DNA of 64,000 bases, taken from the NCBI GenBank assembly GCA_037074615.1, contig CM073547.1, positions 15,220,501 to 15,284,500 of the forward strand, written 5' to 3'. A model generated the notes under the pieces. The model did no database searches and was not told the origin of the DNA. It was given only the letters and a program-made list of their open reading frames with translations. The position numbers and the translations under genes were made by a program. Of this stretch, positions 37,601 to 50,988 are shown in pieces. This DNA comes from Leucaena leucocephala. Taxonomy: Eukaryota; Streptophyta; Magnoliopsida; Fabales; Fabaceae. The stretch's first letter is position 1, and every line of letters begins with the position of its first letter.

Positions 37601-40593
37601 ATGCTGATATTAATAGACTTTAGAAAGGAGGAGACCGTAGAAGCATCGTCTTTCCCAGCTGATGCAGACTCCCCCAACGAGAAACATAGTCAACCGCGAA
37701 CAAAATATAACCCTGCCAATTGGGCATAGAAATATACCCACGAAATCGATCCCCCAAATATCAAAGGTCTCACTAAAGAAATCAATCGCTGGTGAGGCGT
37801 CTCTTTCCTCTCACAGTTTCCCCCTAACCTCTGACATGGGTTACAGGCCCCACACAAGGCATGCGCGTACTTGCATTACCCAAACTAGAAGAAACCATAA
37901 CCCAACACCTCCCTTAAGGTCAGTATACGCTCAAAGCGCCCTCCACACACAAAAGTCTGCCGATCCTCAAAGATGAACCTTGCATAATCTAGGGCCAGAT
38001 TCTTTGTTGACGGCTTCGCTATATTCAAGAAGATGCTTTTAATTTCCCCATTAACAAGAGTTTAAGGATGCTGCGGAGTAGAGACTTTGTGGCTAACGCA
38101 ATACTTTCACGGTAAGTTCCAGGGCAACTTGTTCCCAATATAGGTCCCTTGTTCACTATTAATAGCCTTTGGTTCTCCAAATCTAATGCTGATATTAAAA
38201 GATTTTAGAAAGGAGGAGACCGTAGAAGCATCGTCTTTCCCAGCTGATGCAGACTCCCCCAACGAGAAACATACTCACCCGCTAACAAAATATAACCCTG
38301 CCAATCGGGTGTTGACATATACCCACGAAATCGATCCCCCAAATATCAAAGGTCTCACCAAAGAAATCAAGCGCCGGTGAGGCGTCTCTTTCCTCTCACA
38401 GTTTCCCCCGAACCTCTGACATGGGTTGCAGGCCCCACACAAGGCATGTGCGTACTTGCATTACCCAAACTAGAAGAAACTATAATCAAACACCTGCCTT
38501 AAGGTCAGTATACGCTCAAAGAGCCCTCCACACACAAAAGTCAGCCGAGCCTCAAAGATGAACCTTGTCCTGTCATTCGGGACCCAACTTCTAGGAGTTA
38601 TGTCAGCCGACGTGTTCCACAGGCACGGGGCATCCCTGAAATATTACACAGACTTAGCCTTGAGCTCCTGAACATGCGCAAGTTATAGGTGAGAAGGAAT
38701 AAATCCAGTTAGAAAGTCAATGGCCATGGCAGTAAACCCGGGATCAGAAAAGTGAACAACATGTAAGGAGGCATAAGGAAAGGAATCGCGCATGACTGAT
38801 GAGTCAGTTACGCCTTTGCTTCGTGGGGAAAAGAACTGAGATGGTCAGTCACTAAGCTTACCTTTCCAGCTTACTATCCGTCTCATTGTCAAACTCCTGT
38901 AACAAGAGCATCCCTCATATAAACTAGGCTTCGATTCTGTGTTGGAAGGCTTCAATATATTCTGCTAGACACTCTTAATTTCCCCATAATTTCCTTCAGA
39001 GACTACAAGAGTTTGAGGATGCTAGGGAGTAGACACTTTGTGGCTAACGCAATACTTTTACGGCAAGTTACAGGGCAACTTGTTCCAAATATAGGTCCCT
39101 TGTTCACTATTAATAGCCTTTGGTTCTCCAAATCTAATGCTGATATTAATAGACTTTAGAAAGGAGGAGACCGTAGAAGCATCGTCTTTCCCAGCTGATG
39201 CAGACTCCCCCAACGAGAAACATAGTCAACCGCGAACAAAATATAACCCTGCCAATTGGGCATAGAAATATACCCACGAAATCGATCCCCCAAATATCAA
39301 AGGTCTCACTAAAGAAATCAATCGCTGGTGAGGCGTCTCTTTCCTCTCACAGTTTCCCCCTAACCTCTGACATGGGTTACAGGCCCCACACAAGGCATGC
39401 GCGTACTTGCATTACCCAAACTAGAAGAAACCATAATCCAACACCTCCCTTAAGGTCAGTATACGCTCAAAGCGCCCTCCACACACAAAAGTCTGCCGAT
39501 CCTCAAAGATGAACCTTGCATAATCTAGGGCCAGATTCTTTGTTGACGGCTTCGCTATATTCAAGAAGATGCTTTTAATTTCCCCATTAACAAGAGTTTG
39601 AGGATGCTGCGGAGTAGAGACTTTGTGGCTAACGCAATACTTTCACGGTAAGTTCCAGGGCAACTTGTTCCCAATATAGGTCCCTTGTTCACTATTAATA
39701 GCCTTTGGTTCTCCAAATCTAATGCTGATATTAAAAGATTTTAGAAAGGAGGAGACCGTAGAAGCATCGTCTTTCCCAGCTGATGCAGACTCCCCCAACG
39801 AGAAACATACTCACCCGCTAACAAAATATAACCCTGCCAATCGGGTGTTGACATATACCCACGAAATCGATCCCCCAAATATCAAAGGTCTCACCAAAGA
39901 AATCAAGCGCCGGTGAGGCGTCTCTTTCCTCTCACAGTTTCCCCCGAACCTCTGACATGGGTTGCAGGCCCCACACAAGGCATGTGCGTACTTGCATTAC
40001 CTACACTAGAAGAAACCATAATCCAACACCTGCCTTAAGGTCAGTATACGCTCAAAGAGCCCTCCACACACAAAAGTCAGCCGAGCCTCAAAGATGAACC
40101 TTGTCCTGTCATTCGGGACCCAACTTCTAGGAGTTATGTCAGCCGATGTGTTCCACAGGCACGGGGCATCCCTGAAATAGTACACAGACTTAGCCTTGAG
40201 CTCCTAAACATGCGCAAGTTATAGGTGAGAAGGAATAAATCCAGTTAGAAAGTCAATGGCCATGGCAGTAAACCCGGGATCAGAAAAGTGAACAACATGT
40301 AAGGAGGCATAAGGAAAGGAATCGCGCATGACTGATGAGTCAGTTACGCCTTTGCTTCGTGGGGAAAAGAACTGAGATGGTCAGTCACTAAGCTTACCTT
40401 TCCAGCTTACTATCCGTCTCATTGTCAAACTCCTGTAACAAGAGCATCCCTCATATAAACTAGGCTTCGATTCTGTGTTGGAAGGCTTCAATATATTCTG
40501 CTAGACACTCTTAATTTCCCCATAATTTCCTTCAGAGACAACAAGAGTTTGAGGATGCTGGGGAGTAGACACTTTGTGGCTAACGCAATACTT

Positions 40594-40835
40594 TTACGTC
40601 AAGTTACAGGGCAACTTGTTCCAAATATAGGTCCCTTGTTCACTATTAATAGCCCTTGGTTCTCCAAATCTAATGCTGATATTAATAGACTTTAGAAAGG
40701 AGGACCGTAGAAGCATCATCTTTCCCAGCTGATGCAGACTCCCCCAACGAGAAACATAGTCAAACGCGAACAAAATATAACCCTGCCAATTGGGCGTAGA
40801 AATATACCCACGAAATCGATCCCCCAAATATCAAA
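40594..40835 (-). pseudogene. Integrase core fragment (S2 copy)
   Basis: Equivalent of the 33867 fragment. It differs by Gly for Arg after DYVSRW, and a one-base loss (ATCAAAGTCTCAC) lies just outside it. Confidence 0.75.
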
Positions 40836-40953
40836 GTCTCACTAAAGAAATCAATCGCTGGTGAGGCGTCTCTTTCCTCTCACAGTATCCCCCTAACCTC
40901 TGACATGGTTTACAGGCCCCACACAAGGCATGCGCGTACTTGCATTACCCAAA

Positions 40954-41331
40954 CTAGAAGAAACCATAATCCAACACCTCCCTTAAGGTCAGTATACGCT
41001 CAAAGCGCCCTCCACACACAAAAGTCTGCCGATCCTCAAAGATGAACCTTGCATAATCTAGGGCCAGATTCTTTGTTGACGGCTTCGCTATATTCAAGAA
41101 GATGCTTTTAATTTCCCCATTAACAAGAGTTTGAGGATGCTGCGGAGTAGAGACTTTGTGGCTAACGCAATACTTTCCCGGTAAGTTCCAGGGCAACTTG
41201 TTCCCAATATAGGTCCCTTGCTCACTATTAATAGCCTTTGGTTCTCCAAATCTAATGCTGATATTAAAAGATTTTAGAAAGGAGGAGACCGTAGAAGCAT
41301 CGTCTTTCCCAGCTGATGCAGACTCCCCCAA
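40954..41331 (-). pseudogene. Integrase-derived open frame, 125 codons (S2 copy)
   Basis: Same frame and same CCCGGTAAG change as the 34228 copy, located 6726 bp away at the equivalent place in compound unit S2. Shared descent explains its identity; it is not independent evidence of coding. Confidence 0.7.
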
Positions 41332-44300
41332 CGAGAAACATACTCACCCGCTAACAAAATATAACCCTGCCAATCGGGTGTTGACATATACCCACGAAAT
41401 CGATCCCCCAAATATCAAAGGTCTCACCAAAGAAATCAAGCGCCGGTGAGGCGTCTCTTTCCTCTCACAGTTTCCCCCGAACCTCTGACATGGGTTGCAG
41501 GCCCCACACAAGGCATGTGCGTACTTGCATTACCCAAACTAGAAGAAACTATAATCCAACACCTGCCTTAAGGTCAGTATACGCTCAAAGAGCCCTCCAC
41601 ACACAAAAGTCAGCCGAGCCTCAAAGATGAACCTTGTCCTGTCATTCGGGACCCAACTTCTAGGAGTTATGTCAGCCGATGTGTTCCACAGGCACGGCGC
41701 ATCCCTGAAATATTACACAGACTTATCCTTGAGCTCCTGAACATGCGCAAGTTATAGGTGAGAAGGAATAAATCCAGTTAGAAAGTCAATGGCCATGGCA
41801 GTAAACCCGGGATCAGAAAAGTGAACAACATGTAAGGAGGCATAAGGAAAGGAATCGCGCATGACTGATGAGTCAGTTACGCCTTTGCTTCGTGGGGAAA
41901 AGAACTGAGATGGTCAGTCACTAAGCTTACCTTTCCAGCTTACTATCCGTCTCATTGTCAAACTCCTGTAACAAGAGCATCCCTCATATAAACTAGGCTT
42001 CGATTCTGTGTTGGAAGGCTTCAATATATTCTGCTAGACACTCTTAATTTCCCCATAATTTCCTTCAGAGACAACAAGAGTTTGAGGATGCTAGGGAGTA
42101 GACACTTTGTGGCTAACGCAATACTTTTACGGCAAGTTACAGGGCAACTTGTTCCAAATATAGGTCCCTTGTTCACTATTAATAGCCTTTGGTTCTCCAA
42201 ATCTAATGCTGATATTAATAGACTTTAGAAAGGAGGAGACCGTAGAAGCATCGTCTTTCCCAGCTGATGCAGACTCCCCCAACGAGAAACATAGTCAACC
42301 GCGAACAAAATATAACCCTGCCAATTGGGCATAGAAATATACCCACGAAATCGATCCCCCAAATATCAAAGGTCTCACTAAAGAAATCAATCGCTGGTGA
42401 GGCGTCTCTTTCCTCTCACAGTTTCCCCCTAACCTCTGACATGGGTTACAGGCCCCACACAAGGCATGCGCGTACTTGCATTACCCAAACTAGAAGAAAC
42501 CATAACCCAACACCTCCCTTAAGGTCAGTATACGCTCAAAGCGCCCTCCACACACAAAAGTCTGCCGATCCTCAAAGATGAACCTTGCATAATCTAGGGC
42601 CAGATTCTTTGTTGACGGCTTCGCTATATTCAAGAAGATGCTTTTAATTTCCACATTAACAAGAGTTTGAGGATGCTGCGGAGTAGAGACTTTGTGGCTA
42701 ACGCAATACTTTCACGGTAAGTTCCAGGGCAACTTGTTCCCAATATAGGTCCCTTGTTCACTATTAATAGCCTTTGGTTCTCCAAATCTAATGCTGATAT
42801 TAAAAGATTTTAGAAAGGAGGAGACCGTAGAAGCATCGTCTTTCCCAGCTGATGCAGACTCCCCCAACGAGAAACATACTCACCCGCTAACAAAATATAA
42901 CCCTGCCAATCGGGTGTTGACATATACCCACGAAATCGATCCCCCAAATAACAAAGGTCTCACCAAAGAAATCAAGCGCCGGTGAGGCGTCTCTTTCCTC
43001 TCACAGTTTCCCCCTAACCTCTGACATGGGTTGCAGGCCCCACACAAGGCATGTGCGTACTTGCATTACCTACACTAGAAGAAACCATAATCCAACACCT
43101 GCCTTAAGGTCAGTATACGCTCAAAGCGCCCTCCACACACGAAAGTCTGCCGATCCTCAAAGATGAACCTTGCATAATCTAGGGCCAGATTCTTTGTTGA
43201 CGGCTTCGCTATATTCAAGAAGATACTTTTAATTTCCCCATTAACAAGAGTTTAAGGATGCTGCGGAGTAGAGACTTTGTGGCTAACGCAATACTTTCAC
43301 GGTAAGTTCCAGGGCAACTTGTTCCCAATATAGGTCCCTTGTTCACTATTAATAGCCTTTGGTTCTCCAAATCTAATGCTGATATTAAAAGATTTTAGAA
43401 AGGAGGAGACCGTAGAAGCATCGTCTTTCCCAGCTGATGCAGACTCCCCCAACGAGAAACATACTCACCCGCTAACAAAATATAACCCTGCCAATCGGGT
43501 GTTGACATATACCCACGAAATCGATCCCCCAAATATCAAAGGTCTCACCAAAGAAATCAAGCGCCGGTGAGGCGTCTCTTTCCTCTCACAGTTTCCCCCG
43601 AACCTCTGACATGGGTTGCAGGCCCCACACAAGGCATGTGCGTACTTGCATTACCCAAACTAGAAGAAACTATAATCAAACACCTGCCTTAAGGTCAGTA
43701 TACGCTCAAAGAGCCCTCCACACACAAAAGTCAGCCGAGCCTCAAAGATGAACCTTGTCCTGTCATTCGGGACCCAACTTCTAGGAGTTATGTCAGCCGA
43801 TGTGTTCCACAGGCACGGAGCATCCCTGAAATATTACACAGACTTAGCCTTGAGCTCCTGAACATGCGCAAGTTATAGGTGAGAAGGAATAAATCCAGTT
43901 AGAAAGTCAATGGCCATGGCAGTAAACCCGGGATCAGAAAAGTGAACAACATGTAAGGAGGCATAAGGAAAGGAATCGCGCATGACTGATGAGTCAGTTA
44001 CGCCTTTGCTTCGTGGGGAAAAGAACTGAGATGGTCAGTCACTAAGCTTACCTTTCTAGCTTACTATCCGTCTCATTGTCAAACTCCTGTAACAAGAGCA
44101 TCCCTCATATAAACTAGGCTTCGATTCTGTGTTGGAAGGCTTCAATATATTCTGCTAGACACTCTTAATTTCCCCATAATTTCCTTCAGAGACTACAAGA
44201 GTTTGAGGATGCTAGGGAGTAGACACTTTGTGGCTAACGCAATACTTTTACGGCAAGTTACAGGGCAACTTGTTCCAAATATAGGTCCCTTGTTCACTAT

Positions 44301-45783
44301 CAATAGCCTTTGGTTCTCTAAATCTAATGCTGATATTAATAGACTTTAGAAAGGAGGAGACCGTAGAAGCATCGTCTTTCCCAGCTGACGCAGACTCCCC
44401 CAACGAGAAACATAGTCAACCGCGAACAAAATATAACCCTGCCAATTGGGCATAGAAATATACCCACGAAATCGATCCCCCAAATATCAAAGGTCTCACT
44501 AAAGAAATCAATCGCTGGTGAGGCGTCTCTTTCCTCTCACAGTTTCCCCCTAACCTCTGACATGGGTTACAGGCCCCACACAAGGCATGCGCGTACTTGC
44601 ATTACCCAAACTAGAAGAAACCATAATCCAACACCTCCCTTAAGGTCAGTATACGCTCAAAGCGCCCTCCACACACAAAAGTCTGCCGATCCTCAAAGAT
44701 GAACCTTGCATAATCTAGGGCCAGATTCTTTGTTGACGGCTTCGCTATATTCAAGAAGATGCTTTTAATTTCCCCATTAACAAGAGTTTGAGGATGCTGC
44801 GGAGTAGAGACTTTGTGGCTAACGCAATACTTTCACGGTAAGTTCCAGGGCAACTTGTTCCCAATATAGGTCCCTTGTTCACTATTAATAGCCTTTGGTT
44901 CTCCAAATCTAATGCAGATATTAAAAGATTTTAGAAAGGAGGAGACCGTAGAAGCATCGTCTTTCCCAGCTGATGCAGACTCCCCCAACGAGAAACATAC
45001 TCACCCGCTAACAAAATATAACCCTGCCAATCGGGTGTTGACATATACCCACGAAATCGATCCCCCAAATATCAAAGGTCTCACCAAAGAAATCAAGCGC
45101 CGGTGAGGCGTCTCTTTCCTCTCACAGTTTCCCCCGAACCTCTGACATGGGTTGCAGGCCCCACACAAGGCATGTGCGTACTTGCATTACCTACACTAGA
45201 AGAAACCATAATCCAACACCTGCCTTAAGGTCAGTATACGCTCAAAGAGCCCTCCACACACAAAAGTCAGCCGAGCCTCAAAGATGAACCTTGTCCTGTC
45301 ATTCGGGACCCAACTTCTAGGAGTTATGTCAGCCGATGTGTTCCACAGGCACGGGGCATCCCTGAAATAGTACACAGACTTATCCTTGAGCTCCTGAACA
45401 TGCGCAAGTTATAGGTGAGAAGGAATAAATCCAGTTAGAAAGTCAATGGCCATGGCAGTAAACCCGGGATCAAAAAAGTGAACAACATGTAAGGAGGCAT
45501 AAGGAAAGGAATCGCGCATGACTGATGAGTCAGTTACGCCTTTGCTTCGTGGGGAAAAGAACTGAGATGGTCAGTCACTAAGCTTACCTTTCCAGCTTAC
45601 TATCCGTCTCATTGTCAAACTCCTGTAACAAGAGCATCCCTCATATAAACTAGGCTTCGATTCTGTGTTGGAAGGCTTCAATATATTCTGCTAGACACTC
45701 TTAATTTCCCCATAATTTCCTTCAGAGACAACAAGAGTTTGAGGATGCTGGGGAGTAGACACTTTGTGGCTAACGCAATACTT

Positions 45784-46025
45784 TTACGTCAAGTTACAGG
45801 GCAACTTGTTCCAAATATAGGTCCCTTGTTCACTATTAATAGCCCTTGGTTCTCCAAATCTAATGCTGATATTAATAGACTTTAGAAAGGAGGACCGTAG
45901 AAGCATCATCTTTCCCAGCTGATGCAGACTCCGCCAACGAGAAACATAGTCAAACGCGAACAAAATATAACCCTGCCAATTGGGCGTAGAAATATACCCA
46001 CGAAATCGATCCCCCAAATATCAAA
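45784..46025 (-). pseudogene. Integrase core fragment (S3 copy)
   Basis: Equivalent of the 33867 fragment, with the same predicted residues. It is recognised by the same TTTACGTCAAG variant on the plus strand. Confidence 0.75.
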
Positions 46026-46144
46026 GGTCTCACTAAAGAAATCAATCGCTGGTGAGGCGTCTCTTTCCTCTCACAGTATCCCCCTAACCTCTGACATGGT
46101 TTACAGGCCCCACACAAGGCATGCGCGTACTTGCATTACCCAAA

Positions 46145-46522
46145 CTAGAAGAAACCATAATCCAACACCTCCCTTAAGGTCAGTATACGCTCAAAGCGCC
46201 CTCCACACACAAAAGTCTGCCGATCCTCAAAGATGAACCTTGCATAATCTAGGGCCAGATTCTTTGTTGACGGCTTCGCTATATTCAAGAAGATGCTTTT
46301 AATTTCCCCATTAACAAGAGTTTGAGGATGCTGCGGAGTAGAGACTTTGTGGCTAACGCAATACTTTCCCGGTAAGTTCCAGGGCAACTTGTTCCCAATA
46401 TAGGTCCCTTGCTCACTATTAATAGCCTTTGGTTCTCCAAATCTAATGCTGATATTAAAAGATTTTAGAAAGGAGGAGACCGTAGAAGCATCGTCTTTCC
46501 CAGCTGATGCAGACTCCCCCAA
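46145..46522 (-). pseudogene. Integrase-derived open frame, 125 codons (S3 copy)
   Basis: Third copy, 5191 bp from the S2 copy, in compound unit S3, with the same TGA-to-GGA change. It marks the periodicity of the compound HOR. Confidence 0.7.
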
Positions 46523-47980
46523 CGAGAAACATACTCACCCGCTAACAAAATATAACCCTGTCAATCGGGTGTTGACATATACCCACGAAATCGATCCCCC
46601 AAATATCAAAGGTCTCACCAAAGAAATCAAGCGCCGGTGAGGCGTCTCTTTCCTCTCACAGTTTCCCCCGAACCTCTGACATGGGTTGCAGGCCCCACAC
46701 AAGGCATGTGCGTACTTGCATTACCTACACTAGAAGAAACCATAATCCAACACCTGCCTTAAGGTCAGTATACGCTCAAAGAGCCCTCCACACACAAAAG
46801 TCAGCCGAGCCTCAAAGATGAACCTTGTCCTGTCATTCGGGACCCAACTTCTAGGAGTTATGTCAGCCGATGTGTTCCACAGGCACGGGGCATCCCTGAA
46901 ATAGTACACAGACTTAGCCTTGAGCTCCTGAACATGCGCAAGTTATAGGTGAGAAGGAATAAATCCAGTTAGAAAGTCAATGGCCATGGCAGTAAACCCG
47001 GGATCAGAAAAGTGAACAACATGTAAGGAGGCATAAGGAAAGGAATCGCGCATGACTGATGAGTCAGTTACGCCTTTGCTTCGTGGGGAAAAGAACTGAG
47101 ATGGTCAGTCACTAAGCTTACCTTTCCAGCTTACTATCCGTCTCATTGTCAAACTCCTGTAACAAGAGCATCCCTCATATAAACTAGGCTTCGATTCTGT
47201 GTTGGAAGGCTTCAATATATTCTGCTAGACACTCTTAATTTCCCCATAATTTCCTTCAGAGACAACAAGAGTTTGAGGATGCTGGGGAGTAGACACTTTG
47301 TGGCTAACGCAATACTTTTATGGCAAGTTACAGGGCAACTTGTTCCAAATATAGGTCCCTTGTTCACTATTAATAGCCTTTGGTTCTCCAAATCTAATGC
47401 TGATATTAATAGACTTTAGAAAGGAGGAGACCGTAGAAGCATCGTCTTTCCCAGCTGATGCAGACTCCCCCAATGAGAAACATAGTCAACCGCGAACAAA
47501 ATATAACCCTGCCAATTGGGCGTAGAAATATACCCACGAAATCGATCCCCCAAATATCAAAGGTCTCACTAAAGAAATCAATCGCTGGTGAGGCGTCTCT
47601 TTCCTCTCACAGTTCCCCCTAACCTGTGACATGGGTTACAGGCCCCACACAAGGCATGCGCGTACTTGCATTACCCAAACTAGAAGAAACCATAATCCAA
47701 CACCTCCCTTAAGGTCAGTATACGCTCAAAGCGCCCTCCACACACAAAAGTCTGCCGATCCTCAAAGATGAACCTTGCATAATCTAGGGCCAGATTCTTT
47801 GTTGACGGCTTCGCTATATTCAAGAAGATGCTTTTAATTTCCCCATTAACAAGAGTTTGAGGATGCTGCGGAGTAGACACTTTGTGGCTAACGCAATACT
47901 TTTACGGCAAGTTACAGGGCAACTTGTTCCAAATATAGGTCCCTTGTTCACTATTAATAGCCTTTGGTTCTCCAAATCTA

Positions 47981-49474
47981 ATGCTGATATTAAAAGATTT
48001 TAGAAAGGAGGAGACCGTAGAAGCATCGTCTTTCCCAGCTGATGCAGACTCCCCCAACGAGAAACATACTCACCCGCTAACAAAATATAACCCTGCCAAT
48101 CGGGTGTTGACATATACCCACGAAATCGATCCCCCAAATATCAAAGGTCTCACCAAAGAAATCAACCGCCGGTGAGGCGTCTCTTTCCTCTCACAGTTTC
48201 CCCCGAACCTCTGACATGGGTTGCAGGCCCCACACAAGGCATGTGCGTACTTGCATTACCTAAACTAGAAAAAACCATAATCCAACACCTGCCTTAAGGT
48301 CAGTATACGCTCAAAGCGCCCTCCACACACAAAAGTCATCTGAGCCTCAAAGATGAACCTTGTCTTGTCATTCGGGACCCAGCTTCTAGGAATTATGTCA
48401 GCCGATGTGCTCCACAGGCACGGGGCATCCCTGAAATAGTACACAGACTCTGCCTTGAGCTCCTGAACATGCGCAAGTTATCGGTGAGAAGGAATAAATC
48501 CAGTTAGAAAGTCAATGGCCATGGCAGCAAACAACACATAAGGAGGCATAAGGAAATGAATCGCGCATGACTAATGAGTCAGTTACGCCTTTGCTTCGTG
48601 GGGAAAACAATTGAGATGGTCAGTCACTAAGCTTAGCTTTCCAGCTTACTATCCGTCTCATTGTCGAACTCCTGTAACATGAGCATCCCTCATATAAACT
48701 AGGCTTCGATTCTGTGTTGGAAGGCTTCAATATATTCTGCTAGACACTCTTAATTTTCCCAAAATATCCTTCAGAGACAGCAAGAGTTTGAGGATGCTGG
48801 GGAGTAGACACTTTGTGGCTAACGCAATACTTTCACGGCAAGTTACAGGGCAACTTGTTCCAAATATAGGTCCCTTGTTCACTATTAATAGCCTTTGGTT
48901 CTCCAAATCTAATGCTGATATTAATAGAATTTAGAAAGGAGGAGACCGTAGAAGCATCGTCTTTCCCAGCTGATGCAGACTCCCCCAACGAGAAACATAG
49001 TCAACCGCGAACAAAATATAACCCTGCCAATTGGGCGTAGAAATATACCCACGAAATCGATCCCCTAAATATCAAAGGTCTCACTAAAGAAATCAATCGC
49101 TGGTGAGGCGTCTCTTTCCTCTCAGTTTCCCCCTAACCTCTGACAAGGCATGCGCGTACTTGCATTAACCAAACTAGAAGAAACCATAATCCAACACCTC
49201 CCTTAAGGTCAGTATACGCTCAAAGCGCCCTCCACACACAAAAGTCTGCCGATCCTCAAAGATGAACCTTGCATAATCTAGGGCCAGATTCTTTGTTGAC
49301 GGCTTCGCTATATTCAAGAAGATGCTTTTAATTTCCCCATTAACAAGAGTTTGAGGATGCTGCGGAGTAGAGACTTTGTGGCTAATGCAATACTTTCACG
49401 GTAAGTTCCAGGGCAACTTGTTCCCAATATAGGTCCCTTGTTCACTATTAATAGCCTTTGGTTCTCCAAATCTA
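47981..49474. repeat. HOR dimer, 1494 bp, with 20-bp deletion in B
   Basis: The A part lacks the A' block. The B part (from 48912) reads CTCTGACAAGGCATGCG: 20 bp covering ATGGGTTACAGGCCCCACAC are missing, and CTCTCAGTTTC is 2 bp short. New region-IV variants appear: ATTTTCCCAAAATATCC, ATAGAATTTAG, CTTGTCTTGTC. Confidence 0.92.
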
Positions 49475-50988
49475 ATGCTGATATTAAAAGATTTTAGAAA
49501 GGAGGAGACCGTAGAAGAATTGTCTTTCCCAGCTGATATAGACTCCCCCAACGAGAAACATACTCACCCGCTAACAAAATATAACCCTGCCAATCGGGTG
49601 TTGACATATACCCACGAAATCGATCCCCCAAATATCAAAGGTCTCACCAAAGAAATCAAGCGCCGGTGAGGCGTCTCTTTCCTCTCACAGTTTCCCCCGA
49701 ACCTCTGACATGGGTTGCAGGCCCCACACAAGGCATGTGCGTACTTGCATTACCTAAACTAGAAGAAACCATAATCCAACACCTGCCTTAAGGTCAGTAT
49801 ACGCTCAAAGCGCCCTCCACACACAAAAGTCAGCTGAGCCTCAAAGATGAACCTTGTCTTGTCATTCGGGACCCAGCTTCTAGGAATTATGTCAGCCGAT
49901 GTGCTCCACAGGCACGGGGCATCCCTGAAATAGTACACAGACTCTGCCTTGAGCTCCTGAACATGCGCAAGTTATAGGTGAGAAGGAATAAATCCAGTTA
50001 GAAAGTCAATGGCCATGGCAGCAAACAACACATAAGGAGGCATAAGGAAATGAATCGCGCATGACTGAGGAGTCAGTTACGCCTTTGCTTCGTGGGGAAA
50101 ACAATTGAGATGGTCAGTCACTAAGCTTAGCTTTCCAGCTTACTATCCGTCTCATTGTCAAACTCCTGTAACAAGAGCATCCCTCATATAAACTAGGCTT
50201 CGATTCTGTGTTGGAAGGCTTCAATATATTCTGCTAGACACTCTTAATTTTCCCAAAATATCCTTCAGAGACAGCAAGAGTTTGAGGATGCTGGGGAGTA
50301 GACACTTTGTGGCTAACGCAATACTTTCACGGCAAGTTACAGGGCAACTTGTTCCAAATATAGGTCCCTTGTTCACTATTAATAGCCTTTGGTTCTCCAA
50401 ATCTAATGCTGATATTAATAGAATTTAGAAAGGAGGAGACCGTAGAAGCATCGTCTTTCCCAGCTGATGCAGACTCCCCCAACGAGAAACATAGTCAACC
50501 GCGAACAAAATATAACCCTGCCAATTGGGCGTAGAAATATACCCACGAAATCGATCCCCTAAATATCAAAGGTCTCACTAAAGAAATCAATCGCTGGTGA
50601 GGCGTCTCTTTCCTCTCAGTTTCCCCCTAACCTCTGACATGGGTTACAGGCCCCACACAAGGCATGCGCGTACTTGCATTAACCAAACTAGAAGAAACCA
50701 TAATCCAACACCTGCCTTAAGGTCAGTCTACGCTCAAAGCGCCCTCCACACACAAAAGTCTGCCGATCCTCAAAGATGAACCTTGCATAATCTAGGGCCA
50801 GATTCTTTGTTGACGGCTTCGCTATATTCAAGAAGATGCTTTTAATTTCCCCATTAACAAGAGTTTGAGGATGCTGCGGAGTAGAGACTTTGTGGCTCAC
50901 GCAATACTTTCACGGTAAGTTCCAGGGCAACTTGTTCCCAATATAGGTCCCTTGTTCACTATTAATAGCCTTTGGTTCTCGAAATCTA
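49475..50988. repeat. HOR dimer, 1514 bp
   Basis: Carries the region-IV variant GAAGAATTGTCTTTCCCAGC in the anchor part. The B part keeps the 20 bp lost in the neighbouring 1494-bp copies and has GTCAGTCTACGC and GTGGCTCACGC. Confidence 0.92.

Larger units (their letters stand above)
36065..42790. repeat. Compound HOR copy S2, 6726 bp
   Basis: The same order as S1 with one more 1536-bp dimer: extra B (36065), 1536 (36650), 1536 (38186), 1533 (39722), 1536 (41255). The dimers at 36650 and 38186 share AATCAAACACC and GACTACAAGAG, so one is a local duplicate of the other. Confidence 0.9.
42791..47980. repeat. Compound HOR copy S3, 5190 bp
   Basis: Extra B (42791-43375), 1536-bp dimer (43376), 1534-bp dimer (44912), 1535-bp dimer (46446). 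It shares the AATGCAGATATT anchor variant at 44912 with S1 (32995) but not with S2 (39722, AATGCTGATATT). The last dimer departs from S1/S2 and ends in a converted tract near 47877-47940. Confidence 0.9.
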
